The notes under the pieces: model-generated | The model's input: only the letters and a program-made list of their open reading frames with translations | What the model was told of the DNA's origin: nothing | Databases searched by the model: none | NCBI RefSeq assembly: GCF_046764005.1 | Contig: NZ_JBKOFW010000006.1 | Span: forward strand, 62,001-126,000 | Source of the DNA: Oryzobacter faecalis | Lineage (GTDB): Bacteria; Actinomycetota; Actinomycetes; Actinomycetales; Dermatophilaceae | Reading direction: 5' to 3' | DNA length: 64,000 bases | Program-made: the position numbers and the translations under genes | Part shown: piece after piece, positions 58,898 to 64,000 of the stretch | Numbering within the stretch: position 1 is the first letter of the stretch | Layout of the letters: each line of letters begins with the position of its first letter

Positions 58898-59755
58898 GTG
58901 CCGCGCTACCCCACGACCACGCCCACCCTGTTCGTCATCGGAGGGGCCGAGGACCGGGTCGGCAAGGCCTCGCTCCTGCGCCACTTCCTCAAGCTCGCCG
59001 GCGGCCGGCGGGCCGCCATCGTCGTCGTGCCGACCGCGTCCTCCTTCCGCGAGGAGGTCGCCGCCTCCTACACGGAGGTGTTCACCCGCCTCGGGGCGCG
59101 CGAGGTGACCGTCGTCGACCCGGAGACGCGCGACGAGGCCCACGACACCCGGCTCGTCGACGCGGTCGACGCGGCCACGGGCGTGTTCATGAGCGGGGGC
59201 AGCCAGCTGCGCCTGTCCCAGCTCCTCCCCGGCACCCCCCTGGGCGACGCGATCCACCGCGCGCACGACCGTGGCGCCGTCATCGGCGGGACCTCGGCGG
59301 GGGCCTCGATCGTGTCCGACTTCATGATCTCCATGGGCGACGAGGGCGTCACCCCACGTCAGCGGGCCAGCCAGGTCTCGGCGGGACTGGGCCTGCTCCG
59401 CGGCGTCGTGGTCGACCAGCACTTCGACCAACGGGCACGCTACGGTCGCCTGATGTCCGTCATCGCCCCGTCGCCGCACCTGCTCGGGGTCGGGATCGAC
59501 GAGGACACCGCGATGGTCGTCTCCGACGGACGCACCTTCGAGGTGCGCGGGTCCGGCGCCGTGTTCGTCCTCGACTGCCGCCGGGCCGTCACCGATGCCG
59601 CGGACGCGCGCGCGGGTGCCCCCGTCCTCGTGTCCGGCGCGACCGTGCACACCCTCCCCGCCGGGGCCACGTTCGACCTCGCCGAGCGCCGGCTCACCGG
59701 CTTCGTCGAGCAGCACCCCGACCTGCTCGTCTCGGTCGCCGCCGCCAAGGCCTGA
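58898..59755 (+). CDS. cphB: Cyanophycinase
   Basis: A 285-residue serine peptidase that releases beta-Asp-Arg dipeptides from cyanophycin. The nucleophile is Ser133 in GGTSAGAS, with the fold of class I glutamine-amidotransferase-like peptidase E relatives. LFVIGGAEDRVG and FMSGGSQLRLSQLLPGTPLG are conserved in cyanophycinases, and the later GVGIDEDTAMVV holds further family residues. Start GTG 58898 lies 6 nt after TAGGCT, which overlaps the serB stop. It is the degradation gene of the storage cluster. Confidence 0.93.
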   Translation: MPRYPTTTPTLFVIGGAEDRVGKASLLRHFLKLAGGRRAAIVVVPTASSFREEVAASYTEVFTRLGAREVTVVDPETRDEAHDTRLVDAVDAATGVFMSGGSQLRLSQLLPGTPLGDAIHRAHDRGAVIGGTSAGASIVSDFMISMGDEGVTPRQRASQVSAGLGLLRGVVVDQHFDQRARYGRLMSVIAPSPHLLGVGIDEDTAMVVSDGRTFEVRGSGAVFVLDCRRAVTDAADARAGAPVLVSGATVHTLPAGATFDLAERRLTGFVEQHPDLLVSVAAAKA

Positions 59756-59830
59756 CCACCCGGTCGGGCCCGGCCCGCCCGGCCCTCCCGCCCCACCCGT
59801 CCCCGCCCGAGCCCTCCAGGAGAAGCGCCG

Positions 59831-62692
59831 ATGGACCGCCCCACCCCGACCGGACCCGCCGCCCCCGAGCTCCGCATCGTCGAGTCACGGGTCTACCGCG
59901 GCGGCAACATCTGGTCGTACGACCCGTCGGTCCACCTCGTGGTCGACCTCGGCGTCCTCGAGGGCTACCCCACCGACACCCTGCCCGGCTTCACCGACCG
60001 CCTCCTCGAGCTGCTCCCGCGCCTGGAGAACCACACGTGCAGCAAGGGGGTCAGGGGCGGGTTCGTCCAGCGGCTGCGCGAGGGCACCTGGCTCGGACAC
60101 GTCACCGAGCACATCGCCCTCCAGCTCCAGCAGGAGGCCGGCCACGACCAGCGCCGCGGCAAGACGCGCATGGTCAAGGGCCGGCCGGGTGTCTATAACG
60201 TCATCTACGGCTACACCAACGAGGACGTCGGCGTCGCCGCGGGCCGGCTCGCCGTGCGGCTCGTCAACCACCTCGTGCAGGAGGAGGAGGGCTTCGACTT
60301 CGCCGAGGAGCTCGAGGCGTTCCTCACCCGCGCCGAGCGCACCGCCTTCGGGCCGTCGACCGCCGCGATCCTCGAGGAGGCCGTGAGCCGGGACATTCCG
60401 TTCATCCGCCTCAACACGGGCTCGCTCGTCCAGCTGGGGCAGGGGGTCCACCAGCAGCGGATCCGCGCGACGATGACGTCGAAGACCGGTGCGCTGGCCG
60501 TCGACATCGCCGGCGACAAGGACATGACGACCCGGCTCCTGGGGTCGGCCGGCCTGCCCGTGCCGAAGCAGGAGACGGTCCGCTCGGCCGACGGGGCCGC
60601 GGCGGCCGCCCGCCGGATCGGCTTCCCCGTCGTCGTCAAGCCGCTCGACGGCAACCACGGACGCGGTGTCGTCCTCGACCTGCAGTCCGAGGACGCGGTC
60701 CGCGAGGCGTTCGTCGTGGCCGAGGAGCAGTCGCGGCGCGGCTACGTCATCGTCGAGTCGTTCGTCACCGGGCGCGACTACCGCTGCCTCATCGTCGGCG
60801 GGAAGATGCAGGCCATCGCCGAGCGCGTCCCGGCGCACGTCATCGGCGACGGCGCGCACACGGTCCGCGAGCTCGTCGACATCACCAACGCCGACCCGCG
60901 GCGCGGCGTCGGCCACGAGAAGGTGCTCACGAAGATCAAGGTCGACGCGGCGGCGGAGGAGCTCGTGCGCGATCAGGGGCTCGCGCTCGACGACGTGCCG
61001 CCGGCCGAGCAGATGGTCAAGCTCGCCCTCACGGGCAACATGTCGACCGGCGGCATCTCGATCGACCGCACCTTCGACGCCCACCCGGACAACATCGAGA
61101 TCGCCGAGGAGGCCGCGCGCCTCATCGGCCTCGACGTCGCCGGCATCGACTTCATCTGCCCCGACATCGCCTCCCCCGTCCGCGAGACCGGTGGCGCGAT
61201 CTGCGAGGTCAACGCCGCCCCGGGGTTCCGGATGCACACCCATCCGACGGTCGGCGAGCCGCAGTTCATCGCCAAGCCGGTCGTCGACCTGCTCTTCCCG
61301 CCGGGGACGCCCTCGCGCGTGCCGGTCGTCGCCGTCACCGGCACGAACGGCAAGACGACGACGTCGCGGATGATCGCGCACATCATGAAGGGCCTGGGCC
61401 GCCAGGTGGGGATGACCTCCACCGACGGCATCGTCATCGACGAGCGCCTCGTCGTGCGCGCCGACGCCTCCGGCCCCCGCTCCGCCCGGATGGTGCTGCA
61501 GAACCCGCGCGTCGACTTCGCGGTGATGGAGGTCGCCCGCGGCGGCATCCTGCGCGAGGGGCTCGGCTACGACCGCAACGACGTCGCGGTCGTCACGAAC
61601 ATCGCCCCCGACCACCTCGGGATGCGGGGCATCGACACCCTGGAGCAGCTCGCCGACGTCAAGGCGGTCATCGTCGAGGCCGTCCCGCGCGACGGGTTCG
61701 CGGTCCTCAACGCCGACGATCCCCACGTCCGGCGGATGCGGCGGCGCTGCTCCGGGTCGGTCGTCTGGTTCTCCCTCGAGGAGGCCGGGACCCCCGTCCG
61801 CGACCTCATCGACGACCACTGCCGGCGCGGCGGGCGGGCGGTCGTCCTCGACCGCACCGACCGCGGCGACATGATCGTCATCCGGCACGGGCGCCGCTCG
61901 ATGCAGCTGGCCTGGACCCACCTGCTCCCCGCGACCTTCGGCGGCACGGCGCTGTTCAACGTCGCCAACGCGATGGCCGCCGCCGGCGCGGCGTTCGCGA
62001 GCGGCGCCGGGCTGCACGAGATCCGCCAGGGCCTGCGCACCTTCACGACCTCGTACTACCTCTCCCCCGGGCGCATGAACCAGGTCAACGTCCACAACGT
62101 CGACGTCATCGTCGACTACTGCCACAACGCCCCCGGCATGAAGGTCCTCGGCCAGTTCGTCGAGCGCTACGCGGCCTCGAAGTCCGGGGCCACCGACCTC
62201 GGCAAGATCTCGCGGATCGGCATGATCGCCACCGCGGGCGACCGCCGCGAGGACGACATGCGCGAGCTGGGCGCCGTCGCGGCCGAGCACTTCGACGTCG
62301 TCGTGGTCCGTGAGGACGCCCGGCTGCGCGGGCGCGAGAAGGGCTTCACGGCGGAGCGGGTCGCGGAGGGCGTCCGGTCGCGGATCGGCCAGGAGGGGGT
62401 GCGCTGCCGCCAGCTCGAGGTCGTGCTCGACGAGGCCGAGGCCGTGCGCCACGTCATGGCCCGCGCCAACCCCGGCGACATCGTCGTCCTGTGCGTCGAC
62501 CAGCACGCCGAGACGATGGCCGAGCTCGAGCGGATGACGAAGCAGGCCCAGCCCGGGACGCACAGCGGCAACACCGTCGGCGACCCCGACCTCGACCCCG
62601 AGGCGCTCACGGTCGAGGCGGCCGAGACCGGGGACGAGGCGGCCCGGGAGGTCGAGGCGGCAGAAACCCCCGCGGCGACCTCCGCCGGCTGA
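59831..62692 (+). CDS. cphA: Cyanophycin synthetase CphA1
   Basis: A 953-residue enzyme that polymerises aspartate backbone and arginine side chains. The N-terminal domain (about 1-160) carries RVYRGGNIWSYDPSVHLVVD. An ATP-grasp module (about 215-480) has SKTGALAVDIAGDKDMTT and VKPLDGNHGRGVVLDL for the Asp reaction. The Mur-ligase-like module (about 490-880) has P-loop GTNGKTTT at 504-511 and the SPGRMNQVNV and DYCHNAPGMKVL segments. The last ~50 residues are acidic and probably disordered. ATG 59831 has AGGAG 9 nt upstream. The 75-bp gap to cphB is C-rich without a clear terminator. Confidence 0.97.
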   Translation: MDRPTPTGPAAPELRIVESRVYRGGNIWSYDPSVHLVVDLGVLEGYPTDTLPGFTDRLLELLPRLENHTCSKGVRGGFVQRLREGTWLGHVTEHIALQLQQEAGHDQRRGKTRMVKGRPGVYNVIYGYTNEDVGVAAGRLAVRLVNHLVQEEEGFDFAEELEAFLTRAERTAFGPSTAAILEEAVSRDIPFIRLNTGSLVQLGQGVHQQRIRATMTSKTGALAVDIAGDKDMTTRLLGSAGLPVPKQETVRSADGAAAAARRIGFPVVVKPLDGNHGRGVVLDLQSEDAVREAFVVAEEQSRRGYVIVESFVTGRDYRCLIVGGKMQAIAERVPAHVIGDGAHTVRELVDITNADPRRGVGHEKVLTKIKVDAAAEELVRDQGLALDDVPPAEQMVKLALTGNMSTGGISIDRTFDAHPDNIEIAEEAARLIGLDVAGIDFICPDIASPVRETGGAICEVNAAPGFRMHTHPTVGEPQFIAKPVVDLLFPPGTPSRVPVVAVTGTNGKTTTSRMIAHIMKGLGRQVGMTSTDGIVIDERLVVRADASGPRSARMVLQNPRVDFAVMEVARGGILREGLGYDRNDVAVVTNIAPDHLGMRGIDTLEQLADVKAVIVEAVPRDGFAVLNADDPHVRRMRRRCSGSVVWFSLEEAGTPVRDLIDDHCRRGGRAVVLDRTDRGDMIVIRHGRRSMQLAWTHLLPATFGGTALFNVANAMAAAGAAFASGAGLHEIRQGLRTFTTSYYLSPGRMNQVNVHNVDVIVDYCHNAPGMKVLGQFVERYAASKSGATDLGKISRIGMIATAGDRREDDMRELGAVAAEHFDVVVVREDARLRGREKGFTAERVAEGVRSRIGQEGVRCRQLEVVLDEAEAVRHVMARANPGDIVVLCVDQHAETMAELERMTKQAQPGTHSGNTVGDPDLDPEALTVEAAETGDEAAREVEAAETPAATSAG

Positions 62693-62705
62693 GGCCGACG
62701 GCCCG

Positions 62706-64000
62706 TCAGCGACCGAGGTCGGCGGCGTACGCCGTGAGGGCGCGCCGGTAGCGCTCGACGTCGGGGTCGGTGCTCGTCGCGACGACGGCCGAGAGCAGGT
62801 CGCGCAGCGCCTCGCTCGGGTGACCGGCGTCGTGTCGCACCAGGGCACGGAAGGCGGCGACCCCGAGTGACTCCGGATGGCGCGCCGCGACCTCCTCGAT
62901 GACGGCCTCGGCCTCCTCGTGGCGGCCGAGGACCCGCAGGCTGGAGGCGAGCTGGACCTGGGCCCGCGCCCGCAGCGGGTCGCGCAGCCCGCCCGCGAGG
63001 GCCTCCTCGTACAGCGGCACCGCCGCGGCCTCGTCGCCGGCGGCGTCGAGGGTGCCCGCGTACTCGAAGGTGATCCGCGGGTCGCCGGGGTGCGCGGCAT
63101 GGAGCGCCGCGCCGCGGCCCACCCGCTCGGTGGCGTCGTCGGCCTCCCAGAGCGCGGTGATCTCGTCCTCGGCCTCGTGCTCGCCCCGGGCCCGGACGAC
63201 CTTGCGCCGCACCGTGTCGGGGTCGTCGGACACCGCGCCGCGCTCGGCGAGCCAGGCGGCGATCTCGGCCCGCTCGGCGTGGCACATGACCGCGCAGACG
63301 TCGCCGTCGCCGGCGGCCTCGACGAGGGCCTCGAGGCCGGACAGCTCGGTCGGGTACGAGGCGATGTCGCTGACGCCGGCGCGAGCGAGGCCGATCCGCA
63401 GGTGGTGCTCGAGGTCCTCCATCGAGCGCCCGCGCAGGTAGTGCGCCTTGTGCGCCGCGACGACGTGGTCGGCCCGGAGGCCTGCCATCTCCCCGAGGGT
63501 CTCGAGGATGTCGTCGGTGCGGTCGCCGCCGGTGCCGAGACCCAGGTGCACGCGTCCCCACGGGGCCACGAGGCCCCGGCAGACGTCGAGAAGCGCTTCG
63601 AGCCCCGCCTCGTTGTGGGCGAGGTCGACGATGACGGTGGCCGAACCGCCTTCCACCGCAACGGAGTACGTGTTCATGCGGCCGGGGTTGTCGACGTCGT
63701 CGGGGCGGAACGTCCGCAGGCCCTCGACGACGTCCGACCGGTCGAGACCGAGCCCGAGCGCGGCGGACGCTCCTGCGAGGGCGTTGAGGACGTTGTGGTG
63801 CGACAGGCCGGAGAGCGCCATCGGGAGGTCGACGACCTTGAGCAGCCGGTCGGGGGCGCCGTCGGGAGTGAGGACGGTGACGTGCCCGTCGAGGATCGTC
63901 GTGGCCCTGCCGCCCGCCCCGAGGGCCTCGCGGACGGCGGGGGCGTTCGGGTCGGCGGCGAAGACCCACGGGCGTCCGCGGGCGCCGGCCCGCATCGCCC
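62706..64000 (-). CDS. Mur-ligase-family protein fused to a TPR domain, partial
   Basis: The gene continues beyond the window's end, and 432 codons are visible. The first part resembles the C-terminal Mur domain of CphA1: DNPGRMNTYSV and VIVDLAHNEAGLEALLDVC, then the GLGTGGDRTDD stretch. From about 63100 down to 62706 the same open frame becomes a tetratricopeptide (TPR_5-like) domain with ITFEYAGTLDAAGDEAAAVP, VQLASSLRVLGRHEEAEAVI and FRALVRHDAGHPSEALRDLL. There is no stop between the two parts. It converges with cphA. Function unknown; a role in cyanophycin-like or peptide ligation is an inference. Confidence 0.82.
   Translation of the reverse strand, partial: AMRAGARGRPWVFAADPNAPAVREALGAGGRATTILDGHVTVLTPDGAPDRLLKVVDLPMALSGLSHHNVLNALAGASAALGLGLDRSDVVEGLRTFRPDDVDNPGRMNTYSVAVEGGSATVIVDLAHNEAGLEALLDVCRGLVAPWGRVHLGLGTGGDRTDDILETLGEMAGLRADHVVAAHKAHYLRGRSMEDLEHHLRIGLARAGVSDIASYPTELSGLEALVEAAGDGDVCAVMCHAERAEIAAWLAERGAVSDDPDTVRRKVVRARGEHEAEDEITALWEADDATERVGRGAALHAAHPGDPRITFEYAGTLDAAGDEAAAVPLYEEALAGGLRDPLRARAQVQLASSLRVLGRHEEAEAVIEEVAARHPESLGVAAFRALVRHDAGHPSEALRDLLSAVVATSTDPDVERYRRALTAYAADLGR

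Noticed and set aside
59885..63661. Very long open frame on the minus strand opposite cphA
   Set aside because: It mirrors cphA codon structure, with low-complexity Arg/Val/Asp/Gly composition, and the plus frame has clear cyanophycin synthetase motifs. It is a high-GC shadow frame.

Overview
The window is very GC-rich, gene-dense chromosomal DNA from an actinobacterium. The evidence is a complete Pup-proteasome locus (arc, dop, pup, prcB, prcA, pafA, pafB, pafC), a mycothiol gene (mshC) with a DinB-type protein that may use mycothiol, two F420-type LLM oxidoreductases, a GlgM-type glycogen glucosyltransferase and many GTG starts. The mix of cyanophycin genes, glycogen genes and DUF222/HNH genes fits a member of the Intrasporangiaceae or a close relative (Micrococcales). 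That placement is an inference and was not tested.

Layout. 1-4.0 kb: the 5' end of a phosphoketolase gene, then kdd and kamA (lysine breakdown through beta-lysine) transcribed divergently, then a scar made of a VOC-domain remnant and a broken DUF222/HNH gene. 4.0-6.5 kb: ybaK, a DinB/DUF664 gene coupled to an Lrp-type regulator, and a stand-alone 5'-3' exonuclease. 6.6-26.7 kb: the proteasome superlocus on the minus strand (M50 protease, trmI, arc, dop, pup-prcB-prcA-pafA, two FKBP genes, pafB-pafC, a small membrane protein, tatA, tatC, a lipid kinase and helY). It is interrupted by plus-strand genes for a PRPP-synthetase paralogue with DUF3054 and for DUF3866. 26.8-35.7 kb: metH, a RecB/Cas4-like nuclease, a HAD phosphatase, PAC2, mshC, an SCO1664-family protein and DUF3090. 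35.7-38.3 kb: a nickel/cobalt ECF transporter (cbiM, a PDGLE protein, cbiQ, cbiO) behind a Nur-like operator. 38.3-47.1 kb: a histidine phosphatase, corA, uppP, an LLM protein, an aldo/keto reductase, an intact DUF222/HNH gene behind a LexA-like box, a large palindrome, an acidic protein, DUF5703 and an M20 peptidase. 47.2-55.5 kb: tRNA-Leu(GAG), a Ser/Thr kinase, a HipA-like protein with DUF3037, an SpoU methylase, TSUP, SPFH and NfeD genes, an ABC ATPase and glgM. 55.6-64 kb: glgC, a second LLM gene, serB, cphB, cphA and the 3' part of a Mur-ligase/TPR fusion.

How the genes work together. Dop and PafA prepare and attach Pup, Arc unfolds the tagged protein and PrcAB degrades it. PafBC, encoded in the same locus, is the LexA-independent DNA-damage activator, and the DUF222/HNH gene carries a LexA-like site, so two DNA-damage circuits may meet here. 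glgC with glgM (glycogen) and cphA with cphB (cyanophycin) form a storage-polymer district. KamA and Kdd supply two steps of lysine fermentation.

A feature of the whole window is that about half of the genes have a TANNNT hexamer (mostly TAGGCT, TAGCCT or TAGGGT) ending 6-7 nt before the start codon with no Shine-Dalgarno sequence. This looks like widespread leaderless transcription. I used it to fix many starts. No insertion sequence, prophage, CRISPR array or replication origin was seen.
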